Shown: positions 1-8,977, numbered from the stretch's first letter. The stretch: DNA of 38,255 nucleotides from Verrucomicrobiales bacterium (GCA_029210205.1 JARGOD010000024.1:13516-51770), one strand, 5' to 3'. Numbers and translations are program-made. Notes: a model not told the origin generated them from the sequence alone.

Positions 1-430
1 CGTCTTTTTTTTCTTTGGCTTCGCGCTGGTCTTCTTCCCAGTCTTCCAGATCGTCGGCGAGGTCATCCGCTTCATCATCGAGGTCGTCGTAGAGGTCGTC
101 GTAATAATCCTCTTTCCCCGAGGCGAGCGCGAAGTCTCGGCTAATGAGCACGTATAGCTTTTCGAGATCGGCTTTGGTTCCTTCAGGAGTGATGCCCTGC
201 GCGGCAAGAAAATCGTCGAACAAGGAAAGAATTTCCCCGAGGTTTTTGTCGGTCTTTTCCCCCTCAGCAGGATTGAAGGTCGGAAAGTCAAGGGTGTCCG
301 CAAGTGGTCTTGTCAGGGTACCAAGTGATTCAGTGGCCGGATGCTCGCCTCCCATCGTGACTGCAACGCCTGTCGTCAATGCCGCCGCAAGGAGCAGTGA
401 GGGAAGGCAGAGAGCTGGTGGCAGTTTCAT
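1..430 (-). CDS. Exported acidic protein, 3' end beyond window
   Basis: Reading leftward from the ATG at 430-428 gives 143 codons with no stop before the window edge, so the protein is incomplete at its C-terminus. It begins with a clear Sec signal peptide (MKLPPALCLPSLLLAAALTT). The mature part becomes strikingly acidic near residues 105-140, with repeated DD, DDL and EED runs around YYDDLYDDLDDE, followed by a Lys/Glu stretch that suggests a charged helix or coiled coil. I do not recognise the family. The preceding gene stops at 442, only 11 nt upstream of this start, so the two are probably co-transcribed. A charged periplasmic protein, perhaps one binding cations or a basic partner, fits the composition, but that is inference. 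Confidence 0.72.
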   Translation of the reverse strand, partial: MKLPPALCLPSLLLAAALTTGVAVTMGGEHPATESLGTLTRPLADTLDFPTFNPAEGEKTDKNLGEILSLFDDFLAAQGITPEGTKADLEKLYVLISRDFALASGKEDYYDDLYDDLDDEADDLADDLEDWEEDQREAKEKKD

Positions 431-441
431 TTCAGGAAAAG

Positions 442-1536
442 CTAGCGAACATTTAAATCCTGTCCGGAGTTGACGGTTGAGCCGGGAATTGCGGGTAGAC
501 CGAGGAGGTCGAGACACAGGTTTCCGACCCCTGCATTTCGGATCGGTGGGAGCGCGTCGGGGCTCGGAAGTGGATTTGTGTTGCCCGGATCAAGGCGGCT
601 TTCGGCATTCAACTCATAGAGATCGGCTCCCGCAGGAATCCCCGGCCCCCACACATAGAACGGTACCGTGAAGTTTTCCGGATTCTGATTGTCGCCATGC
701 TCTTTGAGCCCGATCGGTCCGCCGTGGTCGGCGGTGACAACCACAAAGGTGCGTCCGTTCCATTGCGGTTTTTCGAGATGATCAAAAATGTCCTCGATGA
801 GTTCGTCTGCTTTTTTAACCGCAGCCATGTAGATGGAGGGGAGGCTCGTCTTCCACTGAAAGCCGTGACCGGCGGTGTCAGGATTGCGGATATGAACCAT
901 GAGAAGGTCAAATGCCTGCTCTTTCTTCAGGACCGTCTCAAGATCGTCGACCATGTTTTCGGAGCGGGTCTTCATGTGATAGACATCGATCTTGTCGCGC
1001 CCATTGTCTTCGCCCACCGGATCAGGTTCTCCGTAGCGGGGACCCCAGCTTAGATCGAAGAGCGAGAATTTGGTTTTGCTTGCGAAGAGGCCGGTTCGCA
1101 TTCCGTGATCATGCGCGACGGAGAACATGCTGTGGAGGTATTCGCCTTTATTGCGATGCAGGGTGTCGCCGAGTTTCGGATCTTTGTTCCAAGTCCAGCC
1201 ATGTCCATCCGCCCCATCGACGAGACGGCTCGTTACCATCCCGGTATGATTCGGTAAGGTGTGCGTCTGTGTGATCGCGGTGCGCGCGTTGTGAGTGAAA
1301 GCCCCTTCCCTGCGAAGGCGGTAAAAAGCAGGAACGCTCTCCGGCCCGTGGGCGAGGATCGCGTCCGGTCTCAGTCCGTCGATGCTGATGAGAATGACGG
1401 ACTGTTTCGAAGAGGCCTGATTCTCCGCGGTCGCGGTAACGACCGACGAGGTGAGGGCCGCCGCCGCGAAAATGGCGGTCATTGATGAAGCGGGAATCGA
1501 GAGGCGCATTTTCCGGAACAAAGTCTCCTTTCTCAT
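442..1536 (-). CDS. Exported alkaline phosphatase superfamily (type I phosphodiesterase/nucleotide pyrophosphatase-like) protein
   Basis: The mature protein opens with VILISIDGLRPDAI, the first metal-binding block of the nucleotide pyrophosphatase/phosphodiesterase branch of the alkaline phosphatase superfamily. TQTHTLPNHTGMVT supplies the Thr nucleophile region (TLPNHTG), DTAGHG is a later metal-ligand block and VVVTADHGG the C-terminal DHG ligand motif. A signal peptide precedes this. The open frame extends further upstream, but that part would overlap the preceding hydrolase gene, so I place the start at the ATG at 1536; the ATG at 1509 is equally possible and has AGGAG about 15 nt upstream. 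Expected activity is hydrolysis of phosphodiesters or phosphomonoesters in the periplasm; the substrate cannot be told. It overlaps no neighbour if started here and lies between an exported hydrolase and an exported acidic protein, all leftward. Confidence 0.85.
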   Translation of the reverse strand: MRKETLFRKMRLSIPASSMTAIFAAAALTSSVVTATAENQASSKQSVILISIDGLRPDAILAHGPESVPAFYRLRREGAFTHNARTAITQTHTLPNHTGMVTSRLVDGADGHGWTWNKDPKLGDTLHRNKGEYLHSMFSVAHDHGMRTGLFASKTKFSLFDLSWGPRYGEPDPVGEDNGRDKIDVYHMKTRSENMVDDLETVLKKEQAFDLLMVHIRNPDTAGHGFQWKTSLPSIYMAAVKKADELIEDIFDHLEKPQWNGRTFVVVTADHGGPIGLKEHGDNQNPENFTVPFYVWGPGIPAGADLYELNAESRLDPGNTNPLPSPDALPPIRNAGVGNLCLDLLGLPAIPGSTVNSGQDLNVR

Positions 1537-1582
1537 AACCCTACCCTGGCGGCAAGGCGAGTTGATTCTTAATCGGAACGGC

Positions 1583-2611
1583 TCATTCCCAGGCCCGGTC
1601 CAATTCTTCCCGCAGTCTCGCACGAAACCAATCGCGGTCGTCGAGGGACTCGGGATTGCTAAGGGTGGAATGCGGAGTCAGTAATTTACGTTTTTGTTCG
1701 GTGGTTTCTCCGACGACCCACCGGGGTCTTCTCGCAGCGTAGGAGCTGTCAGGTTTTTCCATGACGTAGGCGGTGAATCGGTTTGTAAGTCCGGCTTCGT
1801 CGAGCGTTTCGTGAAGCTGATCGAACTTCAGAATTGGCGCGACAGGATCGTGAGCGTAGTGGAATCCGAGGATGCGTTTTGACGGGTTCGCTGCGATTGC
1901 GTTAAGGATCGGATTGAGATGGTTGGCCGAAAGAGGGAGCGATCTCTGCTTTCCTTTGGACTGCGGAATCCTGAAGAATATCTCATGCAGCTTCATGACT
2001 GGCATCGCGGGCTGAGAGAGAACGGCGACCCGAACGTAGGGTTCGTCCATGATCGCGAGCGGAAAAATTCCGGTGAGGCAGTTCCCGATTACCGCGATGT
2101 CTTGATTCCCCTCACGAGCGCTGACAGCTTTCGCAAGAGCGCGCACTTCCGCGATGATGGGGCCCGGATGTGAAGTGGAATTGAGATCCCACTCCGGTGC
2201 GTCAGCGAGAAATTTTGTAGCGGCAATACCATTGTCATAGCCATAGGCGGGCTCTTCTTGAATGGGGTCACCGTAGAGGCTTGGAATATAAACACGATAA
2301 CCCCATGACTCCATATCGAGGGCCCAGTGAAGAACGCTGGGACTGATGCCGTTGAGGGCATGAAGGAGGAGAATGGGCCGACCGGGGGATTTAGTTCTCC
2401 AAGTCGCATAAGCGGGAGCCTTTGCAGTACCTGGTAGATCCATTTTCACAAATGCGGCCTCCGGCGGAGATGTAGTGCGCTCATCGGGGCAGCAGTTCAC
2501 GCAGCTTGAGGTCGCCATCGCGGTGAAAACAAAGAGGACAGCAAGGGAGCCGAGCAATCTCTGATCCGGCTTCGTGGAAGACTGCCTGGCGTTGGATGAG
2601 GGAGAAGACAT
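1583..2611 (-). CDS. Exported alpha/beta hydrolase, dienelactone hydrolase-like
   Basis: This 342-residue protein has an alpha/beta-hydrolase fold signature: ILLLHALNG (residues 80-88) as the oxyanion-hole strand, and IAVIGNCLTG placing a Cys nucleophile at residue 178 in a G-x-C-x-G elbow, as in dienelactone hydrolases. Candidate acid and base are Asp255 in HYAHDPVAPI and His314 in LLTPHSTLS. A hydrophobic segment at residues 19-36 ends in TSSCVNCC, so the protein is exported and may be a lipoprotein, although the lipobox lacks the usual Leu at -3. The Cys nucleophile distinguishes it from the Ser esterases elsewhere in the window. Substrate is unknown. It is the first gene of a leftward group and is divergent from the small lectin gene. 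Confidence 0.8.
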   Translation of the reverse strand: MSSPSSNARQSSTKPDQRLLGSLAVLFVFTAMATSSCVNCCPDERTTSPPEAAFVKMDLPGTAKAPAYATWRTKSPGRPILLLHALNGISPSVLHWALDMESWGYRVYIPSLYGDPIQEEPAYGYDNGIAATKFLADAPEWDLNSTSHPGPIIAEVRALAKAVSAREGNQDIAVIGNCLTGIFPLAIMDEPYVRVAVLSQPAMPVMKLHEIFFRIPQSKGKQRSLPLSANHLNPILNAIAANPSKRILGFHYAHDPVAPILKFDQLHETLDEAGLTNRFTAYVMEKPDSSYAARRPRWVVGETTEQKRKLLTPHSTLSNPESLDDRDWFRARLREELDRAWE

Positions 2612-2725
2612 ATTCGTGATATGATGAACGTTGGGTCAGCTCGCTCTGAATGCCACCCAAATCGATCCCTCACCGTCCAGAGTTTTCACACGACAGAGAA
2701 GCAAAACCCGGTATTTTCTGATCTC

Positions 2726-3052
2726 ATGAGCGACCCCTTTCTCCCTTTGAATGTGATTTCCGCGTCCGTCTGTGTCGGTTCAGAAACGGACGGTTGGAAT
2801 CTTGACCAGGCTGCAGCGGAAGGCGATCCCGAACGCGTTTTCCTCGTTGACGTTTTTTTCGAAACTCCGTTCCTGGCACCTCCTGTCGTGCATCTCGGGG
2901 TGACCGGATTCGATATTGATCAGTGCAGCAGTTCGCGACTGGGCATTTCAACGATCGCGATTTCAAAGACGGGGTTTCAGGCGCAGCTCCGAACCTGGCG
3001 TTCGAGTCGGGTTTATTCGGTCGAGTTCCAGTGGATGGCGATCGGGTCATAA
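2726..3052 (+). CDS. H-type lectin domain protein
   Basis: The 108-residue product carries an almost complete H-type lectin pattern: FETPFLAPPVVHLGVTGFD, then RLGISTIAISKTGF, then LRTWRSSRVYS and a terminal FQWMAIG. H-type lectins, such as Helix pomatia agglutinin and the discoidin C-terminal domain, are beta sandwiches that bind N-acetylgalactosamine-type sugars. Those sugar ligands are family knowledge, not visible here. No signal peptide is evident. The frame is open back to 2621, but the extra N-terminal residues look unlike the domain, so I chose the ATG at 2726, which has no convincing ribosome-binding site. It is a single-domain gene and sits alone between divergent and convergent leftward genes. 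Confidence 0.68.
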   Translation: MSDPFLPLNVISASVCVGSETDGWNLDQAAAEGDPERVFLVDVFFETPFLAPPVVHLGVTGFDIDQCSSSRLGISTIAISKTGFQAQLRTWRSSRVYSVEFQWMAIGS

Positions 3053-3112
3053 GTTCTGCGCGTGGGCAGAGGGTTGAACTTCCCGGGCGACTAGTATTTC
3101 CTAAACTCCCAG

Positions 3113-4090
3113 TTAATCGCCCCGCGCTTTTTCCATCATTTCTGCGAGCGTCACTGGTGTTCCGCCGCGTGCTTTGCTCTCGTCCGCTGCGGCCATGAAA
3201 GCGAATATTTCGAGGGTTGTTTCAGGTGAAACGGGCGGCTTGCCGGTTTTGAAAAACTTCACCATTTCGGTCATCAGCTCGGGATAGGCGCCTCCGGCGG
3301 ATTCCTCGATTACTTTCTTCGTTCCGAATACTTGAATTCCGAAGGGGGTTTTCGATTTTCTCAATCCTAACAAGTTTCCAATTTTTCCGCCTTCCCAGAT
3401 TCCGGTGACGACATCCGTCCCTTCGGTGTGAGTTCGCGTGACACTGAGGCAACCGGTCCCGAGAACAGTGAAGAGGGCTTCGGTGGAGTGAATTCCATAC
3501 CAGGCAAGGTCGAGGTGATTGGGTTCGAGTGAGGCCGGGCCATGACTGATGACCGCAGCGATTTCGCCCACGTCGGTCGTTGCCGCGGCGACAACCCCGG
3601 CATGGAAGCGCAGATTTGAACTGCTCCAGACAGGAGTGCGGTGCTTCTTCGCGAGGTCAAAGATTGCGATGGCATCTTCGAGTGAGGCGGCAACCGGCTT
3701 ATCAATAAACGTGGGCTTCCCGGCAATAATGCCTGGAGTTGCCTGCTCAAGATGAGGGCGACCATCAACGCTCTCAATCATGATGACATCCACGTTCGGG
3801 AGCATCTCTTCAATGTTGTCATACATTTTGACTCCATATTCGGTGGAGAGCGTTTCTACGAATTTATCGATTCGGGAAGCGCTCGATTCTATGTCCGGGC
3901 TGAACTCAGGAACTCCAGCGATGACGCGAACGCCATGGGCGTTCTCTGGATCGTTCAGAATTTTGGTGAAAGCAGGAGCGTGAGAAGTGTCGAGACCGAC
4001 CATGCCAACACGGATTTCGATGCCCTCATCAGCTTGTGCAAAAAGAAAGCTGCTTACGAAGCAACAGATCATTCGAATAGCAGTATTCAT
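3113..4090 (-). CDS. Exported Gfo/Idh/MocA-family oxidoreductase
   Basis: After a short signal peptide ending near FAQA, the protein has a Rossmann start (IRVGMVGLD, residues 26-34), a second strand with VIMIESVDG, and the family's diagnostic lysine in KPTFIDKPVA (D130-K131-P132), followed by ASLEDAIAIFDLAKK. The C-terminal half has FGTKKVIEE and the closing helix with ETTLEIFAFMAAADES, typical of the alpha/beta C-terminal domain. At 325 residues it is of normal length. These enzymes use NAD(P) to oxidise or isomerise sugars and related polyols. Exported members are frequent in Planctomycetes and Verrucomicrobia; how they obtain cofactor outside the cytoplasm is unclear. No partner gene is adjacent, so substrate is not predictable. 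Confidence 0.85.
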   Translation of the reverse strand: MNTAIRMICCFVSSFLFAQADEGIEIRVGMVGLDTSHAPAFTKILNDPENAHGVRVIAGVPEFSPDIESSASRIDKFVETLSTEYGVKMYDNIEEMLPNVDVIMIESVDGRPHLEQATPGIIAGKPTFIDKPVAASLEDAIAIFDLAKKHRTPVWSSSNLRFHAGVVAAATTDVGEIAAVISHGPASLEPNHLDLAWYGIHSTEALFTVLGTGCLSVTRTHTEGTDVVTGIWEGGKIGNLLGLRKSKTPFGIQVFGTKKVIEESAGGAYPELMTEMVKFFKTGKPPVSPETTLEIFAFMAAADESKARGGTPVTLAEMMEKARGD

Positions 4091-4226
4091 CCCGCAAGAT
4101 TGAAGGAAGCGATGAACGATGATAAGTCCGCGATGCGGCTAAAACTGCCCGTGTCGATAAAGATTTGATGATCGACATCTGCCTTCTTTGTTCGAAAGTG
4201 GCCTTAAGTTCAACCGACGTATCCTT

Positions 4227-4724
4227 ATGCCGTTTCACGAACACCTGCGGCACAAACCGGTATCAGTGCCATCTTCTGACAATGAGCTAATCGTCGCTTG
4301 CGTGCCGATGCGGAGCAACGTGAACCTCTCTGGAATAGCGCGAACGGCCAGTGCGAGCGGCATTTCGAGATTGATCCTCACAGGTGATGCAAAGTTGATC
4401 AGCAAGATCGCGAGAGATGGTGCGGATGAGCTCTCAGTCGAGATTCATCGAACGCTGGCCCCCGTCCTGAAGAAATTTCGAACTTCAGGCTATCGGCTTG
4501 TCGGTCTGGAACAAACGACCAACTCAAAAGACCTGAATCACTATCAATTCGCTGCGAAAACGGTTCTCGTGATCGGCAATGAACGGCTTGGCTTGAATGA
4601 TGAGATTCTCGCGCTGCTGGATGATGTCGTCGAAATTCCCGTCTACGGATTACCTCACAGCTTCAACGTTTCCTCCGCAACGGCGATGGCTCTCTATGAG
4701 TATCGGCGTCAACTTTCCAACTGA
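4227..4724 (+). CDS. SpoU/TrmH-family RNA 2'-O-methyltransferase
   Basis: All three SpoU motifs are present in a 165-residue product: NLSGIARTASASG (residues 33-45, motif 1 with the N and R used in catalysis), VLVIGNERLGLND (motif 2, about 113-125) and IPVYGLPHSFNVSSATA (motif 3, about 137-153), which forms the SAM-binding trefoil knot. There is no substrate-binding N-terminal extension, so it is a minimal cytoplasmic enzyme that probably methylates a tRNA or rRNA ribose; the exact nucleotide cannot be assigned. The frame could begin at a TTG at 4188, but the ATG at 4227 gives the better family length. It is a lone rightward gene among leftward ones, divergent from the Gfo/Idh/MocA gene. Confidence 0.88.
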   Translation: MPFHEHLRHKPVSVPSSDNELIVACVPMRSNVNLSGIARTASASGISRLILTGDAKLISKIARDGADELSVEIHRTLAPVLKKFRTSGYRLVGLEQTTNSKDLNHYQFAAKTVLVIGNERLGLNDEILALLDDVVEIPVYGLPHSFNVSSATAMALYEYRRQLSN

Positions 4725-4754
4725 GTGAGTCACCGGACATGGGCGACAGCCTTT

Positions 4755-5813
4755 CTACAACCGGACCCACTCTTTGAGGTCTTCGTGCTCGAAAATCATT
4801 TTCTTTTGGATTTTCAGATCCTGCCCCATCCCGGCGTCGAGCGCGCGGGTATACATGGCGTGAGCAATACCTACATCGGCATAGGCAAGTCCCACCGCAT
4901 TGAAATAGGTCCGCTCGGAGTCACTCTCCCGGCCGGGTTTCGCGCCGCTGATCAGGTCGATCAGATTGCCATGAATGTCGTCATCAGTGAGGACACCGTC
5001 TTTGTAGGCACGACTTAAAGTCTGGGTGCGGTGCTTCACGGTTTCCCAGTCGTCGCAGACGATCTTGTCGCATTGTTTTGCGACTTCAAATTCGTCCTCC
5101 CATCCGCCGACGTGGGAGTAGAAGGCTCCGGGTTTCATCCAGGCAGCTTTCAGTAGTGGAGCCTGGGCGCTTGTAGCGGTGACAATGACATCGGCGTCCT
5201 CTGTCGCGGTTTGAAGATTGGTGTCGGCGCCTTCGATTTCCATGTCATCAAAAACAGGTGACATCTCTTTCACGAACAGCTCTTCCTCTTCCCGCGTCTT
5301 CGCCCCGACCCGGCAGCGCTTGAGTCCTGGCAGGACTGTCTTCATCGCGATGAGATGCATTTTTGCCTGCTCGCCAGCCCCGATGAATCCGATCGATTCT
5401 GAATCCGGTCGCGCAAGGTAGCGGGCCGCGAGCCCCCCCATTGCACCGACGCGTATGTTCGAGCAAAGGGTCCCTTCCATAAAGGCGATCGGAAAACCGT
5501 GGTCAATCTCCGAAAGGATAATCACCGCAGAGAGATTCTGGATCCCATACTTGACCGGATTCGGCGGAAAGACGGAAACCCATTTTACTCCGCAAATGTG
5601 CTTTGAGCGGAAGGTGGCGGGAAGGCAGTTGATTCGTTCCTGCGTCTCGTCGTTGAAAATCTGCACAATCTTCTCAGGGAAGAGGATATCTCCTGAGGCG
5701 AACAGTTCCATCGCCTCCTGAGCCGCGCCCATGGCGAGTTTCATGTCGAGGCAACCTGAGGCGAGAAGGTCTTCCTGAGAAAAATACTGACAATGGATTT
5801 CGTGGGGGTTCAT
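4755..5813 (-). CDS. Ornithine cyclodeaminase / mu-crystallin family protein
   Basis: This 352-residue cytoplasmic protein follows the family order: an N-terminal dimerisation part with GVKWVSVFPPN (the conserved substrate lysine region), FMEGTLCSNIRVGAMGGLAA (equivalent to the usual RTGA block), the NAD-binding Rossmann motif ESIGFIGAGEQAK, and VIVTATSAQAPLL, then HVGG and a C-terminal dinucleotide-domain end. Family members deaminate ornithine to proline, or act as alanine or ketimine dehydrogenases, or make amino-acid precursors of natural products, so the exact reaction is open. The usual Thr-Gly-Ala is Val-Gly-Ala here. I chose the ATG at 5813, preceded by GGTGGAGA; a GTG at 5852 would add 13 residues unlike the family. 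It is convergent with the methyltransferase gene. Confidence 0.85.
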   Translation of the reverse strand: MNPHEIHCQYFSQEDLLASGCLDMKLAMGAAQEAMELFASGDILFPEKIVQIFNDETQERINCLPATFRSKHICGVKWVSVFPPNPVKYGIQNLSAVIILSEIDHGFPIAFMEGTLCSNIRVGAMGGLAARYLARPDSESIGFIGAGEQAKMHLIAMKTVLPGLKRCRVGAKTREEEELFVKEMSPVFDDMEIEGADTNLQTATEDADVIVTATSAQAPLLKAAWMKPGAFYSHVGGWEDEFEVAKQCDKIVCDDWETVKHRTQTLSRAYKDGVLTDDDIHGNLIDLISGAKPGRESDSERTYFNAVGLAYADVGIAHAMYTRALDAGMGQDLKIQKKMIFEHEDLKEWVRL

Positions 5814-5873
5814 TCTCCACCATCGGGCTGTTGCTGAGGTGGCGCTTTCCACCCCTTGTCGGACGGTGGGCGT

Positions 5874-6527
5874 CTATTGATCAGCAGGATGCTGCGGGGT
5901 TGCTGCCCCAACTCTGGCGCGAAAGTAAATCAGGAGTACAGCAATCGTCGAACCCACCAAATTGGAAACGAGATCCCACCCGGTGTTCTCATAGCCCCCG
6001 ACATTGGTCTCCGGAAGACTAAGCGTTGCAAAGAATTCAACCACTTCGTTGAGAGCGCCAAACCCCATGCCGGCGGCAGCGCAGAGAATCATTAATCCGG
6101 CACTGGCACGAACCACCTTTCCGGTGGCCCCCAGAATCGCTTTTCCAAGTGCCTGCCAGCAAAGCCAGCTTGTGATCCCGAATCCGTAAGCGTGAATGAT
6201 CTGATCGTATTTCAGCCTTTCCGGAATGAGCCACAGATTGTAGAGCACGCTCCCGCCCTCCCCGCGATTCCATGAGGAGGGAATGGGAAGAAGCCCGCCC
6301 GCCATGTGAAGGAGTCCCCAGATCGAAAGCGCCCAAATAAGCGCCTTGCTGAGGCCGACGCGGGAATGGACGAAAAGCAGCGCCGCCAGTTGCACTGCCA
6401 TGACCACAATGTAGAAAACAAACTCACCGTTTCCGGTGCCGAAGGCGCAGACGGCGGAGGCGATTAAGTAGAGTGCACTGAAAACGAGTATGGTTCTCAG
6501 TTCATTGGTTGTCGCAGTTTGGTGCAT
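5874..6527 (-). CDS. YjdF/DUF2238-like polytopic membrane protein
   Basis: The 217-residue protein has about six hydrophobic segments and the polar landmarks of the DUF2238 (YjdF) family: LLHMAGG, then KYDQIIHAYGFG, an in-membrane GALNEVVEF and the ending GYENTGWDLVSNLVGS. The conserved His, Asp and Glu residues lie within or next to membrane helices, suggesting a metal-binding or enzymatic inner-membrane protein, but the family has no well-defined function that I can cite. It is leftward, 60 nt from the cyclodeaminase-family gene downstream, so the two could share a transcript. It is divergent from the metallopeptidase at 6591. Confidence 0.78.
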   Translation of the reverse strand: MHQTATTNELRTILVFSALYLIASAVCAFGTGNGEFVFYIVVMAVQLAALLFVHSRVGLSKALIWALSIWGLLHMAGGLLPIPSSWNRGEGGSVLYNLWLIPERLKYDQIIHAYGFGITSWLCWQALGKAILGATGKVVRASAGLMILCAAAGMGFGALNEVVEFFATLSLPETNVGGYENTGWDLVSNLVGSTIAVLLIYFRARVGAATPQHPADQ

Positions 6528-6590
6528 GGTTCCAGATTTACGTGTTGTTGAAAGTCACTTAACCTTATCTTGATTCCCTCATAACAAGAA

Positions 6591-7307
6591 ATGAAACGTG
6601 CCTCCGCTTTTTTCGCGCTGCTTTTGGCTCTTAGTTTCTCCACCTCCCATGCTCAGTCTCCTTCGATTCGGAGCGGGCAGACCCATGCGAAGGTTAAGAT
6701 GCAGGGATGGACGATTCACGTGAATCTGGAACTGTGGAAGACGGAGAAAGAAGCAACGACTCGCATGGCGGAGCTGCTCGATGGACAGCTCCAGCGCGTT
6801 GTTCAATCAGTGCCGCCCCATGCGCTGGTTCGATTGCGCCGCATACAAATCTGGGTGAACCCACCCTATCAAGGGATCCAGCCCAAAGCCGAATACCACC
6901 CCGGCGCAGACTGGTTGAGGGAGAACGGTCGCGATCCTGCGATGGCGAAGGGCATCGAGTTCACGAATGTGAAAATCTTCCCCTTTGAGAATCGTCGCAT
7001 GCCCTATGTCCTCCTCCATGAACTATGCCATGCCTATCACGATCAGGTCCTTGGGTTTGATCAGAAAGAGATCATCGCGGCCTACGAAATGGCAAAACAA
7101 GCGGGCGGCTACGAGGAGGTGCAGCGTTTCGATGGGAAAAAGACCGTGACAGGACGCGCCTATGCTCTCGAAAACCATCGGGAGTACTTCGCCGAGATCA
7201 CAGAGGCGTATTTTGGAAAGAATGATTTCTTCCCATTCAATCGCGAGGAACTGCTCAGCCACGACCCCGAAGGATTCCGCGTCGTAAAGGTGATGTGGGG
7301 CGACTGA
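6591..7307 (+). CDS. Exported HExxH zinc metallopeptidase, lethal-factor-like fold
   Basis: A 238-residue protein with a textbook Sec signal peptide cleaved after about residue 21 (STSHAQ). The zinc site is PYVLLHELCHAYHDQ, with His143, Glu144 and His147. A conserved downstream block NHREYFAEITEAYFG supplies the likely third ligand, Glu202 or Glu205, followed by DFFPFNREEL. This arrangement resembles the small secreted metallopeptidases related to the anthrax lethal factor C-terminal domain. Expected role is extracytoplasmic proteolysis; the substrate is unknown. The ATG at 6591 follows AACAAGAA closely. The sulfatase gene begins 75 nt downstream on the same strand, so co-transcription is likely. 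Confidence 0.8.
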   Translation: MKRASAFFALLLALSFSTSHAQSPSIRSGQTHAKVKMQGWTIHVNLELWKTEKEATTRMAELLDGQLQRVVQSVPPHALVRLRRIQIWVNPPYQGIQPKAEYHPGADWLRENGRDPAMAKGIEFTNVKIFPFENRRMPYVLLHELCHAYHDQVLGFDQKEIIAAYEMAKQAGGYEEVQRFDGKKTVTGRAYALENHREYFAEITEAYFGKNDFFPFNREELLSHDPEGFRVVKVMWGD

Positions 7308-7382
7308 ATGCAAATCTCACGGATTTTTAACTCCTTCTTTGCGGTCTTGTCTCAAATGCTTCGATTTGTACATGATCCTTCC

Positions 7383-8924
7383 ATGAAGACCCCGCTTTTA
7401 TTTCTCTGTCTCGCTTTGTTGATTGTTTCGGGCCTCGAGGCGAAACCCCTCAAGGGAACCCAACCCAACATCATTCTCGTCATCACCGATGATCAGGGCT
7501 ATGCCCCCGTCGGACGTCATGGTCACCCGTGGATTCGCACTCCTCATCTCGACACGCTTTACGACACCTCGACACGTTTTGATCGCTTCCTCGTGAGCCC
7601 GACCTGCTCCCCCACGCGCGCAGCGCTCATGTCCGGCCGCCACCCGATGAAAAACGGTATCACTCATACGATTTTGGAACGTGAGCGAATGGCGCTGGAG
7701 TCTACGATCCTGCCGCAAGTGCTCAAGACCGCCGGCTACACGACGGGTATTTTCGGGAAGTGGCACCTCGGTGACGAAGAGGCCTATCAACCCCACAAAC
7801 GTGGCTTTGACGAGGTCTTCATTCACGGCGCTGGCGGGATTGGACAGGCTTACGACTGCTCCTGCGCTGACGCGCCAAACAACAGCTACTTCAATCCTGT
7901 AATCAGGCACAACGGTTCCTTTGTTCAGACAGAGGGCTACTGCACGAACCTCTTTTTCGAGGCCGGGCTCGGATGGATCAAAGACGTGAAAGATGGTGAT
8001 GCCCCGTTCTTTACCTACATCACCACGAACGCTCCCCACGGACCTTTCATCGCTCCTCCGGAGAATGAGAAACACTTCACCGATCTCGGATTCGAGGCCA
8101 AGACCGCCGGCTTCTACGGGATGATTGAAAACATCGACGAGAACGTCGGACTCATGCTCGAGAAGTTGGAAGAGTGGGATCTCATGGAGAACACCGTCGT
8201 CATCTTCATGTCTGACAACGGCATGACCGGCGGTGGTTCCGGACGCGCCGGTCAGCAGATCGGCACCGACGCCAATGGCGAGGCGATGTATCCTTACAAC
8301 GCCGACATGAGAGGTCAGAAGGGCAGTGCCGATGAGGGCGGAGTCCGTGTTCCGTTCTTTGTCCGTTGGGATGGAAAGCTGAAAGCCGACCACCAAATTG
8401 AAACCGTTGCAGCACACTTCGACATTCTCCCAACTCTCGCCGATCTCGCCGGAGCGGAAATTCCGACTGAGCAAGTCGAAGGTCGCAGCCTCCTGCCACT
8501 CATCGAAAATCCGGATGCGGAATGGGCAGATCGCTATCTCTTTACTCACAAAGCACGCTGGGCGACAGGCGATGAACCGAATGATCATCAGTGGGCGAAC
8601 TGGGCGGTAAGAAATGAACGCTTCCGCCTTGTTGGCGCCGCCACCGCCAAGAACATCATCGAGAAGAAGAACAAGAAAGCTGTTCAATCGAAAGACATGC
8701 TCTATGACATGAAGGCTGACCCCGGTCAGACGACCAATGTGATTGATCAATTTCCTGAGATCGCAAAAGAAATGTGCGACGCCTATGACGCATTCTGGAA
8801 AGAGACACGACCTCTCATGGTCAACGAAGATGCTCCCATGTCACCAACCCGCCCCTACCACGTGCTCTTTGAAAAACAAACTGCCGAAGGCGGGATTCCA
8901 AAATGGGACGCTCCGGAGCTGTAG
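7383..8924 (+). CDS. Exported Cys-type sulfatase
   Basis: A 513-residue sulfatase with a signal peptide (MKTPLLFLCLALLIVSG). The metal-binding start is PNIILVITDDQG. The catalytic cysteine is in VSPTCSPTRAALMSGR (C75-S-P-T-R), which must be converted to formylglycine. GIFGKWHLGD provides the active-site Lys and His block, and VVIFMSDNG the C-terminal metal-ligand Asp-Asn. The formylglycine-generating enzyme is not in this window. The protein would remove sulfate esters from a polysaccharide or other organic sulfate in the periplasm or outside the cell. I start at the ATG at 7383, because codons upstream in the same frame overlap the metallopeptidase stop and would precede the signal peptide. 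An alpha/beta hydrolase gene follows 53 nt downstream. Confidence 0.93.
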   Translation: MKTPLLFLCLALLIVSGLEAKPLKGTQPNIILVITDDQGYAPVGRHGHPWIRTPHLDTLYDTSTRFDRFLVSPTCSPTRAALMSGRHPMKNGITHTILERERMALESTILPQVLKTAGYTTGIFGKWHLGDEEAYQPHKRGFDEVFIHGAGGIGQAYDCSCADAPNNSYFNPVIRHNGSFVQTEGYCTNLFFEAGLGWIKDVKDGDAPFFTYITTNAPHGPFIAPPENEKHFTDLGFEAKTAGFYGMIENIDENVGLMLEKLEEWDLMENTVVIFMSDNGMTGGGSGRAGQQIGTDANGEAMYPYNADMRGQKGSADEGGVRVPFFVRWDGKLKADHQIETVAAHFDILPTLADLAGAEIPTEQVEGRSLLPLIENPDAEWADRYLFTHKARWATGDEPNDHQWANWAVRNERFRLVGAATAKNIIEKKNKKAVQSKDMLYDMKADPGQTTNVIDQFPEIAKEMCDAYDAFWKETRPLMVNEDAPMSPTRPYHVLFEKQTAEGGIPKWDAPEL

Positions 8925-8977
8925 GGTAACGAGCAAAAACCCTTTCCGGTAGAGGAGTGGATCTGCTAGTTTCCCGC

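Noticed and set aside
7398-8750. 450-codon open frame antisense to the sulfatase gene
   Set aside because: Its product has no recognisable domain and the sense frame encodes a complete sulfatase; GC-rich third positions create such shadows.
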